From: Methylotenera sp.
GTDB taxonomy: Bacteria; Pseudomonadota; Gammaproteobacteria; Burkholderiales; Methylophilaceae
Length of the DNA stretch: 52,514 nt
Direction: 5' to 3'
Assembly: GCA_014378845.1 (NCBI GenBank)
Contig: JACMNB010000065.1
Span: 1-52,514 of the forward strand
Shown: positions 8,263 through 16,429 of the stretch, piece after piece
Position numbering within the stretch: the stretch's first letter is position 1
Layout of the letters: each line of letters opens with the position of its first letter
Translations under genes and position numbers: made by a program
The notes under the pieces: generated by a model
What the model was told of the DNA's origin: nothing
What the model saw: the letters and a program-made list of their open reading frames with translations, nothing else
Database searches by the model: none

Positions 8263-9243
8263 TTAAGCAAGCGCAAGTTTTAAATGTCGGCTAGCAATCT
8301 CGTATTGCGCCGACATTTCAGAAAAAATGGTTGTGAAATCAGCAGGTTTGCCGCTATTGCTGACACGTGCTAGCTTTAGCACTAACATTTTCGCTGTTGC
8401 TGAGATTTGCTCAAATGCTGTAGCGGCAATATGCAAATTAACGTCATCAGCATGCAGCCAGCGTAAAAAATGCGCCCCTAACTGATGCGCTGAACCCAAT
8501 TGACGTAAAGCGACAAAAGTATACGCATGGTAAGCGGGCAAGCCGCCTGCAATAATGGCTTGTTGATGCGCTTCTATTCCTAATCCATACCGCTCAATAG
8601 GATTTTTAAATGGACGTTTTTTTAGATGAAATTGTGCGCTTTTAAATGCTATTGCTCTCAGCTCGTGGGCCGGGCGGATCTTAACAAAATCAAGTTTTAC
8701 TATTTCGCAATATGGTGGAAGATAGCCTTTTTGTGCGCTAATTAAGGGCATTAAAAGGCCATCAAAATCTTCATCTTTTAGCTCTGCAAATGTTGCATTG
8801 TGAAAGTAGCGTATCGTTTTGTTAGCGACATCCATGTAAGTAATTGCTATCGTAGTTTTGGCATGACTGGTTTGGTAATCAATGCCTGCGGTATCAGGTA
8901 GGTGGAAAGCGTCGACCTCTAACAAAGGCACTGAGCCGCATTGCAACTGTGTGGCAATTTGATCTAACAAGCGGCGGTAGAGTGATAACTCTTCAATACG
9001 AATGCCATATAAACTTTCTAAGTCATGATGTGATGGCTTGCCAAACGTCCATTGATCGCCTTCAAAATCAGCTGCCAAGGTGTAGCCTAAGCAAGCCACT
9101 GGCTCTAGCCCTAAACCGTGCACTAATTCAATCACCAAATCCGCGTAGCAATTGGTTTCACGAAAGTTTTGCTCGAAACTGTGCAGCACATGCGGCGTAA
9201 ACGACGCTGGTGTCAGTTCAAATAATCGCTGTTGTAATTGCAT
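8263..9243 (-). CDS. DUF1839 family protein
   Basis: A 326-residue soluble protein that I recognise as the DUF1839 family, whose members commonly sit next to amino acid:carrier-protein ligases. No signal peptide, no membrane segment and no catalytic motif that I can name; the central part (about 95-200) contains many aromatic and acidic residues. It begins 7 bp after the ligase stop and ends 5 bp before the GH2 start, so it is certainly translated as part of the same operon. The constant company suggests that it acts on the carrier-bound aminoacyl group, but its reaction is unknown. It is the most mysterious component of the cluster. The family name is recalled, not searched. Confidence 0.7.
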   Translation of the reverse strand: MQLQQRLFELTPASFTPHVLHSFEQNFRETNCYADLVIELVHGLGLEPVACLGYTLAADFEGDQWTFGKPSHHDLESLYGIRIEELSLYRRLLDQIATQLQCGSVPLLEVDAFHLPDTAGIDYQTSHAKTTIAITYMDVANKTIRYFHNATFAELKDEDFDGLLMPLISAQKGYLPPYCEIVKLDFVKIRPAHELRAIAFKSAQFHLKKRPFKNPIERYGLGIEAHQQAIIAGGLPAYHAYTFVALRQLGSAHQLGAHFLRWLHADDVNLHIAATAFEQISATAKMLVLKLARVSNSGKPADFTTIFSEMSAQYEIASRHLKLALA

Positions 9244-9250
9244 TGTTGAA

Positions 9251-10180
9251 TTAAAGCATCAACGTTTGGCGCACGCTAGCAGGCCAAGTTTTCATGTCAA
9301 AGCCATGCGTTTTCAGTAACGCAATCACTAAGCGATCGATGCCAAAACCTAAACACGCGGTATGAGCGCCGCCGCCATCAGCAGTATAGATGCCGAACAC
9401 ATGCGCAAAGTGATCTTGGTGATAATTGAATGAGGCGACTGCGGTGGGTGAATCTTTGCTCCAAATAGGCACCAAAAGCTCAAACTTAAGCTCTAACTCC
9501 CTCTGACTGGCTTTCATCATTTTTCCGCCACGGCCAAAAAATGGGTCGCTCGCGGTATCTAAAAATACTGGTAAACCAAGCGCTTCAATAATGCCTAAGC
9601 CGCGCTCAAGCCAGTCTGCACGCCATTTTTGCACCTCTGTAGGGGTGCCGGCGCGGACATTTTCACGGATCTCAAAACTCATTAATCGCGCCGGGTCGTT
9701 TGACGGCTCGTGTCGAAAGCAATAGCAATTTAAATCATATAATACGCCGCCCTCTGGCAAGGTACCTGCCAATGTTGGGTAAAGTGGGTAACAGCTAGCA
9801 GGGGTGAGCGTGAAATCGGTTGAGGCCAAATGTGGTGCCCAATCGCCGCCTTTTTTAACAGTTTCTGCCAAAGCCAATTGCGCTTTATCATCACCCACAA
9901 ACGATTGAATAGAACCGCACAGATTGGGGAAATTGTCCATATAACCCACTTTGCGCAACAACTCGCGTGGCACCACGGGCGGAAAACAAGCCTTTACCGC
10001 ACCATCCTTTTTAGATTCGCGATCGATCATGCCTTGCAAACTTGCGACTAACTCTACCAAAGGCGCGGCCCGGCCAACAATACCTTGCACGCCGCTGTCT
10101 AGCAGCAACTTATGCTGAAAAAGCTGTGCTTTAAATCTCAAATGCGCTTCATCTAGCGAAGTGATAGCTTGTGTGCTCAA
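9251..10180 (-). CDS. Amino acid:[carrier protein] ligase (class II aaRS-like)
   Basis: A 309-residue stand-alone catalytic core related to atypical archaeal seryl-tRNA synthetases, but without a tRNA-binding domain. Such proteins (characterised from Bradyrhizobium, Agrobacterium and Methylibium) activate glycine or alanine with ATP and attach it to the phosphopantetheine of a carrier protein. Visible parts are class II motif 2 (CFRHEPSNDPARLMSFE, about 154-170), motif 3 (GFGIDRLVIALLK, about 278-290) and the zinc ligands expected for the family: Cys130 (TPASC), a motif-2 glutamate (probably Glu173) and Cys276 (HTAC). Translation starts at a TTG with AAGGGA 5 nt upstream; no ATG is near. Its cognate carrier protein is two genes upstream. 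The amino acid it selects cannot be told by eye. Confidence 0.88.
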   Translation of the reverse strand: MSTQAITSLDEAHLRFKAQLFQHKLLLDSGVQGIVGRAAPLVELVASLQGMIDRESKKDGAVKACFPPVVPRELLRKVGYMDNFPNLCGSIQSFVGDDKAQLALAETVKKGGDWAPHLASTDFTLTPASCYPLYPTLAGTLPEGGVLYDLNCYCFRHEPSNDPARLMSFEIRENVRAGTPTEVQKWRADWLERGLGIIEALGLPVFLDTASDPFFGRGGKMMKASQRELELKFELLVPIWSKDSPTAVASFNYHQDHFAHVFGIYTADGGGAHTACLGFGIDRLVIALLKTHGFDMKTWPASVRQTLML

Positions 10181-10232
10181 TTGATTCCCTTATTTTAAAA
10201 TATCTTTTTTATTGTAATAACCACTTGAAATT

Positions 10233-10251
10233 AAGGCGTTTTATACGCCTT
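10233..10251 (-). other. Hairpin at the ACAD-ligase junction
   Basis: AAGGCGT and ACGCCTT form a 7-bp stem with a 5-nt loop across the stop codon of the acyl-CoA-dehydrogenase-like gene, in the only sizeable gap (60 nt) of the cluster. No T-run follows on the minus strand, so it is more likely an mRNA-processing or stability element, or a weak attenuator, than a full terminator. Confidence 0.35.
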
Positions 10252-11461
10252 TATGAACTAACAACATCGCGGCGTTAGTCAATTGAATGCGGTCGTTATG
10301 CACCATCATTACCGATGAATGCGCATCGCGCAGATGCCTACCTAAGGAAAATGGCCCGTTATTTTTATAAGCTTGAATGCCACACACGCTTAACGCTTCG
10401 CTAACAATAGCAACCACCGCGCGCGAGCTGTTAAGTTTAAGCGTGTTAATGCGCAGTGAAAAGCCTAGACTAGCTAACTTTTGCAGATCATTCTCGGCAA
10501 TTGCTGCGGCATATTCTCGCGCTAAACCAAATACCTCATATTCCATTTTCTGCAGTTCGGCGTCTAAATCAGCCACACGGTGCGCACCCAAGGGCGTCAC
10601 TCCAGGGTTTGAACGCCCTTTGGCGCGAAATAGCTCACGCGCTTTGCTAACCGCATCGGTTGCCAAGCCAAACCACCAAGCAGACCAAAATATATGAGAA
10701 GTTGGCACCATGGTATGCGTAGCAATATCAGCAAAAGGCGTCGAAATTACTTGCCATGCTGCACCCTCTGCAGTCACAGTTGCTGGCGGGCTACAAGTGC
10801 CGCGCATACCTAATGTATCCCATTCACCTTGATCTTGCAGGATAAATTGGCCTTTTTCTGCAATCACTAATACCTGATCGCCACTTGCTGACAGATTATT
10901 TTTACGCGCGGTAATCATTAAATCGTCCGCATAATTACCATACGAAACGGTAGTGGCTTTTTTTGTAAGCTTGTACGTGTCACCCATCATTTCAACCGCG
11001 CAGCTACTACTACGCATGTCGCCGCCAGGGCCAACTTCGGAGGTTACCGATGCAATTAATCGATTTTCTTTTGCAACGCGGCGTAGATAATTTTGTAACT
11101 GGGGATTATCTTTAGCGTGATGCACGACTGACAAGATTTGCGTGTGATGCATTGCTACAATAGAGGCGGTGGCCGAGCAATGTTGACCTAAAATCCAGCA
11201 GCCACGGGCTAATTCAATGCAGTCAGCGCCAGCCCCGCCATATTTAACCGGTATTGGCGCAGCAAAAACTCCTGCTTGGCGTAAGGCTGCAATCGCTTCT
11301 GCAGGAAAACGGCTTTTGTCATCCACAGAAGGAGCATGAATGCGCGCAATTTCTCGGCCAATAGACTCCATATCATCAAGGCGTTTTGTAATAGCCTGCT
11401 GGGCATTATGCGCATTTACGTTCGCATCAACTAAATTCAATGATAGCGTTTGGCTGTTCAT
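10241..11461 (-). CDS. Acyl-CoA-dehydrogenase-like flavoprotein
   Basis: A 406-residue member of the acyl-CoA dehydrogenase superfamily, starting at the ATG two bases after the carrier-protein stop. The N-terminal PIPVKYGGAG, the middle-domain SEVGPGGD and the C-terminal GRHLRDAHS segments are family landmarks. At the position where medium-chain acyl-CoA dehydrogenases have their catalytic Glu (the YEGT motif after RDA), this protein has Val (about residue 387, in MMVHND). It therefore may be one of the family's oxygen-using branches (DszC/HsaA-like monooxygenases), or use a base elsewhere. ACAD homologues that oxidise an aminoacyl group on a carrier protein are known (prolyl-PCP oxidases), so the inferred substrate is aminoacyl-S-carrier protein rather than acyl-CoA. 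The exact reaction is not established. Confidence 0.82.
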   Translation of the reverse strand: MNSQTLSLNLVDANVNAHNAQQAITKRLDDMESIGREIARIHAPSVDDKSRFPAEAIAALRQAGVFAAPIPVKYGGAGADCIELARGCWILGQHCSATASIVAMHHTQILSVVHHAKDNPQLQNYLRRVAKENRLIASVTSEVGPGGDMRSSSCAVEMMGDTYKLTKKATTVSYGNYADDLMITARKNNLSASGDQVLVIAEKGQFILQDQGEWDTLGMRGTCSPPATVTAEGAAWQVISTPFADIATHTMVPTSHIFWSAWWFGLATDAVSKARELFRAKGRSNPGVTPLGAHRVADLDAELQKMEYEVFGLAREYAAAIAENDLQKLASLGFSLRINTLKLNSSRAVVAIVSEALSVCGIQAYKNNGPFSLGRHLRDAHSSVMMVHNDRIQLTNAAMLLVHKGV

Positions 11462-11463
11462 TA

Positions 11464-11712
11464 TCAATTTTGCAAGGTCTGCAGTGCATTGCCGATAGAG
11501 CGAATGCTTTCAAAAACGTCACGCCGTAGCATAGCATCAGGAAACTCAATTTCAAATGCAGATTCTAATCCCAACATAACGCCAACTGTGGCGCGAGAGC
11601 TCATCCCCGCTGCAAACAAATCCTCGTCAATATTAAGCACTGCCACATCTTGATTAAGTTCGGCATGGGCTGCTAAAACTGCTTTTATTTGTACATAGAT
11701 TTCTGTAGACAT
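11464..11712 (-). CDS. Acyl/aminoacyl carrier protein of the aa:CP cluster
   Basis: An 82-residue acidic, helical carrier protein, first gene of the minus-strand cluster. The phosphopantetheine attachment region is DLFAAGMSSRATV (residues 31-43); by alignment with the usual G-L-D-S-L, Ser39 carries the cofactor and the usual Asp is replaced by Ser. It is presumably charged by the aaRS-like ligase encoded two genes downstream. It is not the fatty-acid ACP: the motif is divergent and no fab genes are near. A phosphopantetheinyl transferase must be supplied from elsewhere. The 250-bp gap to the divergent waaA gene should hold the cluster promoter, but I could not pick convincing -10 and -35 boxes in it. 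Confidence 0.85.
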   Translation of the reverse strand: MSTEIYVQIKAVLAAHAELNQDVAVLNIDEDLFAAGMSSRATVGVMLGLESAFEIEFPDAMLRRDVFESIRSIGNALQTLQN

Positions 11713-11962
11713 TATTAATTTTGCTCTTTTGTTTTTGAAACATTAAAAAAATATTACTGGTTTCAACTATTAACGCATGAATTATGGTCAATTCGCTAAC
11801 CGCATTCACGTTGTACCATCAATACGTAATAGCTCTATTTTGAGTAATCAGCCTAGCGATGCCAACTACCAAATTGGGCTTGCAGTATACTTAGAATTTT
11901 ACACCTAAGTTATAAGCAAGGTGCGTACCACATGTTCATACCCGTTGTTACTTAACATTTTT

Positions 11963-13225
11963 ATGCGAAAATATCGTATGCCCCGCTTTATTTATTCGTT
12001 TATATTAACTATTGTCATGCCTTTTGTGCCGCTAAAGCTATTATGGCGGGGTTTCAAGCAACATGAGTACCGACAACATTGGGCAGAACGTGTCGGGTTT
12101 TACAACACAATTGTTCAAAAACCAATCATTTGGCTACACTGCGTATCTGTAGGCGAGACGCGCGCGGCAGAACCGCTTATTAAAGCTTTACAAGTGCGTT
12201 ACCCGCAACATCAAATTTTGCTCACGCATGGCACGCCTACCGGCCGCGATGCGAGTGAGGCGCTATTTGGCGATTCTATACAGCGCGTTTATTTGCCTTA
12301 CGATTTGCCGTGTGCGGTAAACAATTTTTTAACACATTTTCAGCCAAAAATTGGCTTGATTATGGAAACCGAACTGTGGTTTAACTTGATTGCCGCTTGT
12401 AAACAAAACCAAATTCCGTTGTTATTGCTTAATGCACGCATGTCAGAGAAATCATTTGTTGGCTATCAAAAATTGGGCAAGCTGACACGCGAAGGCTTGC
12501 AAAATTTAACTGCAGTTGCCGCGCAAACAATCACTGATGCAACGCGTTTACAACACTTAGGTGCGCAAAATATTAGCGTTGCGGGCAACTTAAAGTTTGA
12601 TGTAAAACCGCCGGCTGATATTGCGAATAAAGGCGCGCAGCTGCGCACGCTATTGGGCGAAAATCGAACCCTATTTTTAGCTGCCAGCACGCGTGCGGGC
12701 GAGGAAGCACTTATTTTAAAGGCGGTAGAGGGCCTAGATGTATTAACCATTATTGTGCCGCGTCACCCGCAACGTTTTGACGAGGTTGAAGCCTTGATTA
12801 AAAAAGCTGGTTTTACCTATTTGCGTCGCAGCAACTTGCGTGATCCAGCCCATAAAAATGTTCAAGTGATTTTGGGCGATAGCATGGGCGAACTTTTTAG
12901 TTATTATGCCGCTTGCGATTTCACTTTTATAGGGGGCAGTTTGATGCCATTTGGCGGGCAAAATTTGATAGAGGCTGCAACGATGGGCAAGCCTATTTTG
13001 ATTGGTGAGCACACGTTTAATTTTGCCGATGCTACTGAAAAAGCAATCAATGCTGGCGCGGCTATTCGCGTAAAAGATGTGAAAGAATTACGTCAACAAA
13101 TACAGTTTTTAACAGAAAATAAAGATCAATGTAAAGTGTTGCAACAAGCGGCTTTAAGTTTTAGTGCCTCTGCAACCGGGGCAACTAAGCGTTTAATGCT
13201 TTTAATTGAATCTTACCTTTTTTAA
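11963..13225 (+). CDS. waaA: 3-deoxy-D-manno-octulosonic acid (Kdo) transferase
   Basis: Adds Kdo from CMP-Kdo to lipid A precursor at the inner face of the cytoplasmic membrane (GT30, GT-B fold). Typical features are the hydrophobic N-terminal anchor (IYSFILTIVMPFVPLKLLW), the N-terminal domain motif CVSVGETRAA with the catalytic-base Glu, METELWFN, VAGNLKFD, and a C-terminal donor site with FIGGSLMPFGGQNLIEAA. Length (420 residues) is normal. An in-frame GTG lies 42 bp upstream; I prefer ATG 11963, and ATG 11978 (MPRF) is equally possible because neither has a strong ribosome site. The gene is divergent from the carrier-protein cluster and convergent with a small hypothetical gene. Confident call. 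Confidence 0.93.
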   Translation: MRKYRMPRFIYSFILTIVMPFVPLKLLWRGFKQHEYRQHWAERVGFYNTIVQKPIIWLHCVSVGETRAAEPLIKALQVRYPQHQILLTHGTPTGRDASEALFGDSIQRVYLPYDLPCAVNNFLTHFQPKIGLIMETELWFNLIAACKQNQIPLLLLNARMSEKSFVGYQKLGKLTREGLQNLTAVAAQTITDATRLQHLGAQNISVAGNLKFDVKPPADIANKGAQLRTLLGENRTLFLAASTRAGEEALILKAVEGLDVLTIIVPRHPQRFDEVEALIKKAGFTYLRRSNLRDPAHKNVQVILGDSMGELFSYYAACDFTFIGGSLMPFGGQNLIEAATMGKPILIGEHTFNFADATEKAINAGAAIRVKDVKELRQQIQFLTENKDQCKVLQQAALSFSASATGATKRLMLLIESYLF

Positions 13226-13227
13226 AA

Positions 13228-13632
13228 TTAAAGCTGAACAACTTTAATACGAGAGCCCAATAAACCCGTCTTTTTAGTCGCGATAGTCACTTGTCTGCAA
13301 TCATTTTGGTAAAAAGTCAGCTTTAAGTTGGTATCATCAATGACCTGCAAATCTTCCAAATTAAAAGAGCCATAATGTGCGCTAAAGCTGTGGCGCGCAG
13401 TTAATGCAAATTCTGCGCTCAGCAATAACACTTCGGTTGCCTCCTCAAACGGGCAATCCCAATCGGTAATCAGCACATATTCGCCCGATGCCAATAGAAA
13501 TTGATGTAATAACTGATAACCGGGTAAATGGGTTTGGGTGGGTTGTTTATGATGCAATAACTGGGTTTCGAGTGGCCAAGATTGATAGTCGCCGCTATGC
13601 TGCACGAATGAGAAAATATCAATTTTTTTCAT
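13228..13632 (-). CDS. Hypothetical protein, 134 aa
   Basis: I do not recognise this family. It is a soluble protein without signal peptide or membrane segment, with a beta-rich second half (about 85-134). The N-terminal half is rich in His, Gln and Leu. It is convergent with waaA (stops 2 bp apart) and begins 38 bp after the stop of the next minus-strand gene, so it may be the last gene of a short operon with the 195-aa anchored protein and the isochorismatase-like gene. Codon use resembles its neighbours, which supports it being real. Confidence 0.6.
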   Translation of the reverse strand: MKKIDIFSFVQHSGDYQSWPLETQLLHHKQPTQTHLPGYQLLHQFLLASGEYVLITDWDCPFEEATEVLLLSAEFALTARHSFSAHYGSFNLEDLQVIDDTNLKLTFYQNDCRQVTIATKKTGLLGSRIKVVQL

Positions 13633-13670
13633 CTACTTTTTCAACGTTGTTTTTAGTATTGATTGCCTAA

Positions 13671-14258
13671 TTAACGCACGCTCAGCGTTTTGATATAAAC
13701 CAGTTCACAGGCGCCATTGCCAGTATCGGTGCGGCTTAGCGAGCTGCGCCAATGCCAGCCATCGGCTGCTTTTACCTCTACTAAATAGCCATTTAATTTA
13801 ACAATTTGGCCAGGGCGAATGGATTTTAAGCTTTTTTCGATCGTGCTTGTCGCTGGAATCATGTGCATATTCCCACTATTGTTTTCAATCTGCGAGCGCG
13901 CTATGGGAAACGCATCAACATGCCAATAATAAAAGCGATTACTCTGCGAAATTTCGATTTTGCTCAACACCGACTCATCTGACATTGGGCCCCATCCTAG
14001 CGCTAAATCCACTGGCGCCAAATCGGCCTCGCGCCCAAAAGTGTAATGTTCGGCGGACAGTACCCGCGCCTCAATTTCAAATGATTCTAGCGGCGTTATG
14101 GCATACTGTTTGAACGTGAAGCTTGATTGGCTAGTGCTGTCTTGATGTGGCTGTGCACTAGCAATGACGCCGCTGCCGTGCAAAATGGGACGGGTTGAAC
14201 AATAATTAAAACCACCGTAAGCGACTATTATCGTGATTACAATAAGCTTCCAGTTCAT
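13671..14258 (-). CDS. Hypothetical membrane-anchored periplasmic protein, 195 aa
   Basis: The N-terminus has a short charged start and one hydrophobic segment (residues 5-16, LIVITIIVAYGG), suggesting an inner-membrane anchor with the rest in the periplasm. The C-terminal part contains WHWRSSLSRTDTGNGACELV (about 168-187), a pattern I associate with a conserved but uncharacterised proteobacterial family. Residues 99-117 (KIEISQSNRFYYWHVD) look beta-stranded. It lies 15 bp downstream of the isochorismatase-like gene on the same strand, so co-transcription is likely. Function unknown. Confidence 0.65.
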   Translation of the reverse strand: MNWKLIVITIIVAYGGFNYCSTRPILHGSGVIASAQPHQDSTSQSSFTFKQYAITPLESFEIEARVLSAEHYTFGREADLAPVDLALGWGPMSDESVLSKIEISQSNRFYYWHVDAFPIARSQIENNSGNMHMIPATSTIEKSLKSIRPGQIVKLNGYLVEVKAADGWHWRSSLSRTDTGNGACELVYIKTLSVR

Positions 14259-14273
14259 CAGTTGGATTACTAT

Positions 14274-14837
14274 TTATGCTGACTTGATTAGCTTAGAAAC
14301 GATTTTAAATGCCTCGTGATTCGCGTTACCTAACCACTCAAATATAACTGACTCGGTATTGGTGATGATGCAGCCCGCACTTTGTAACCTAGCAATAGCG
14401 CTGGCTTTATTGCTTAGGTTTCTTGAAATAATCGCATCTTGCACCACAAATACTTGCTTATTCATGTTTAACAAATCTAACGCGGTTTGTAACACACAAA
14501 TATGCGCTTCCATACCGGTTAACACAATTTGCGATTTGTCAGCCTGTAAATATTGCTTGAATAAAGGCTCTGCACAGGCAGAAAAAGCGGTTTTTGCGAC
14601 GATTTTGGCATGACTTAAATATTGCGTTAACGCTGGCAGCGTTTCGCCCAAACCATGTGGATATTGCTCGGTAACGTGCGTTGCCACTTGCAGCAAATTG
14701 GCCGTCTGCAGCAAAATTGCACAGTTTTTGGTAACAACCTGCATCGCCGCCAAATCCATCGCCGGCGCAAGTTTTACTTGCATATCAATCACAACAAGCT
14801 GGCTTTGCGCCGCTTGTAACAGCAATTTATTTGGCAT
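14274..14837 (-). CDS. Isochorismatase-family cysteine hydrolase
   Basis: A 187-residue cytosolic hydrolase of the isochorismatase/nicotinamidase superfamily. The catalytic triad is visible as Asp18 (LVVIDMQ), Lys82 (AKTAFSA) and Cys114 (GMEAHICV), and the characteristic non-proline loop precedes the Cys. The lack of a nicotinamidase-type metal-site His cluster and the YcaC-like length suggest a general hydrolase of unknown substrate. The start overlaps the end of tolC by 11 nt, so it is translated with the tolC-pcm operon, an arrangement without an obvious functional reason. Confidence 0.85.
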   Translation of the reverse strand: MPNKLLLQAAQSQLVVIDMQVKLAPAMDLAAMQVVTKNCAILLQTANLLQVATHVTEQYPHGLGETLPALTQYLSHAKIVAKTAFSACAEPLFKQYLQADKSQIVLTGMEAHICVLQTALDLLNMNKQVFVVQDAIISRNLSNKASAIARLQSAGCIITNTESVIFEWLGNANHEAFKIVSKLIKSA

Positions 14838-16416
14838 TACCCGCGATTACTAATTGTTGATTAATATCGTCTAAATCGGGCTCTGAAACCATGCCAGAAG
14901 CAGCTTTAAGCCGAATAATGTTAACCAAATAACTGTATCGCGCTTGCAACAAATCGCGTTTGGCGCTGAAATATTGTTGCTGAGAATTCAGTACATCCAC
15001 CGTGGTGCGCACACCCACTTCAAAACCCAATTTACTAGAATCTAACTGGCTTTTGGCGCTTATAAGTGCTTGTTCTAAGGCTTTAATTTGAGCGATGCTT
15101 GAACTTAAATTAAGGTAAGCCCGCTGCGTTTCCAAATCGACTTTGCGCTGGGCAATATCAATATCATCAAGCGCCTTTTGCTTATTTAACACTGCTTGGC
15201 GCGCCTTTGAAGTGATTAAGCCGCCCGCGTAAAGCGGAATTTGTAACTCAACGCCAATGGTGGCGCTTCTAAGATCGTTGCCCGTGCTAAACACAGACGC
15301 ACTGCCGTTTGAATAACTATTAGACATATTCGCCACCGCGTCTAAAGTAGGTAAATGGCCCGCTTCAGCACGCCGCACTTCTTGCTCGGCCAGCCTTAAA
15401 TTATCTTGCTGAATTTGAATATTCAAATTATTTTGGCGGCCTACTAATTGCCAATCTTGCATGTTTTGGCTTAAATGATTGATTTGTACATTGGGCTTTA
15501 CGGTTGCTAATTTAGTTGGCAGATCGCCCGTTATTGCTTCAACACTATGTTTAGCAATTTCATATTCGTTGACCGCCGCAATTTCCTGCGCCACAATTAA
15601 ATCATAACGAGCTTGTGCTTCGTTTACGTCGGTAATGGTTGACGTGCCCACTTCAAACGTGGCTTTAGCTTGTTCTAATTGACTAATAATGGCTATATTT
15701 TGCGCCCTGATTAAATCTACTTTATCTTGTGCAATTAACACATCAAAATAGGCCTGCGTAGTGCGCAAAATAAGGTCTTGTTGACTTAAATGATATTGCT
15801 TATTGGCTAAACTAACTTGCGTGTAAGTTTGTTCAATTTGCACTAAATTTTGTTTACGATATATCGGCTGACGGGCTTCAATGTCTGCCCTGTAATTTTC
15901 ATAACCCGAACTGCCTGGCGGCGTTTTTGAATTTAAATAGCGAATATGTGACTGCGTTGTATTGGCGCTGGCATTAAAATTTACCGTGGGCAAATAAAGT
16001 GCTTTACCTTGCTCAATAATCTCTTGCGCGGCTTTATTAGCGCTTAAGGCCGAAGCCAGCGTTGGGTCATGCGCTAAAGCTTGATGATAAATATCGAGCA
16101 AAGTTTGTTGCTTGTCATTTGGTTGGCTTGTAATGCTGCTTGTTTCAATGGCTTGATTGGCTTGATTAACTTGCTTATCAATCATTAATGCCGCAGGCTT
16201 TGCCGTGTTTTTACCAGCTCTGTTTTTTTTTGTTAATTGTTCTTGTGCTGTAACTTTATTTTGCGTTGTGGCCGTGTTTGCGGCACCTAAGTGCCCACTC
16301 ATGGTGAGTGGTGGAATTGTTACCGCCGCCAATAAGTTGGCGCTAGTAAAGCCTAGGTGACTTGCAATCAGCCATGTTGCTATCGATTTACTGATCAAAG
16401 GTTTAGCTGTCATCAT
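14827..16416 (-). CDS. tolC: TolC-family outer membrane efflux protein
   Basis: Outer-membrane channel of type I secretion and tripartite efflux systems. After a signal peptide (about 1-35, MMTAKPLISK to the AA site) comes an unusual 85-residue Gln/Asn/Thr/Lys-rich segment, then two similar OEP repeats: LLDIYHQALAHDPTL (start of the first) and LRLAEQEVRRAEAGHLPTLD (second), ending with YSYLVNIIRLKAASG. About 529 residues, longer than typical TolC mainly because of the low-complexity N-terminal insert. I start it at the double ATG 13 bp after the pcm stop; a start at 16461 would overlap pcm and put the signal peptide inside. Lies between pcm and an isochorismatase-like gene. Specificity unknown. 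Confidence 0.9.
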   Translation of the reverse strand: MMTAKPLISKSIATWLIASHLGFTSANLLAAVTIPPLTMSGHLGAANTATTQNKVTAQEQLTKKNRAGKNTAKPAALMIDKQVNQANQAIETSSITSQPNDKQQTLLDIYHQALAHDPTLASALSANKAAQEIIEQGKALYLPTVNFNASANTTQSHIRYLNSKTPPGSSGYENYRADIEARQPIYRKQNLVQIEQTYTQVSLANKQYHLSQQDLILRTTQAYFDVLIAQDKVDLIRAQNIAIISQLEQAKATFEVGTSTITDVNEAQARYDLIVAQEIAAVNEYEIAKHSVEAITGDLPTKLATVKPNVQINHLSQNMQDWQLVGRQNNLNIQIQQDNLRLAEQEVRRAEAGHLPTLDAVANMSNSYSNGSASVFSTGNDLRSATIGVELQIPLYAGGLITSKARQAVLNKQKALDDIDIAQRKVDLETQRAYLNLSSSIAQIKALEQALISAKSQLDSSKLGFEVGVRTTVDVLNSQQQYFSAKRDLLQARYSYLVNIIRLKAASGMVSEPDLDDINQQLVIAGNAK

Positions 16417-16429
16417 TGTTTTTCTATGG

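Noticed and set aside
11713-11962. Divergent promoters for the carrier-protein cluster and waaA
   Set aside because: The region must contain them, but no pair of boxes with correct spacing could be chosen with confidence.
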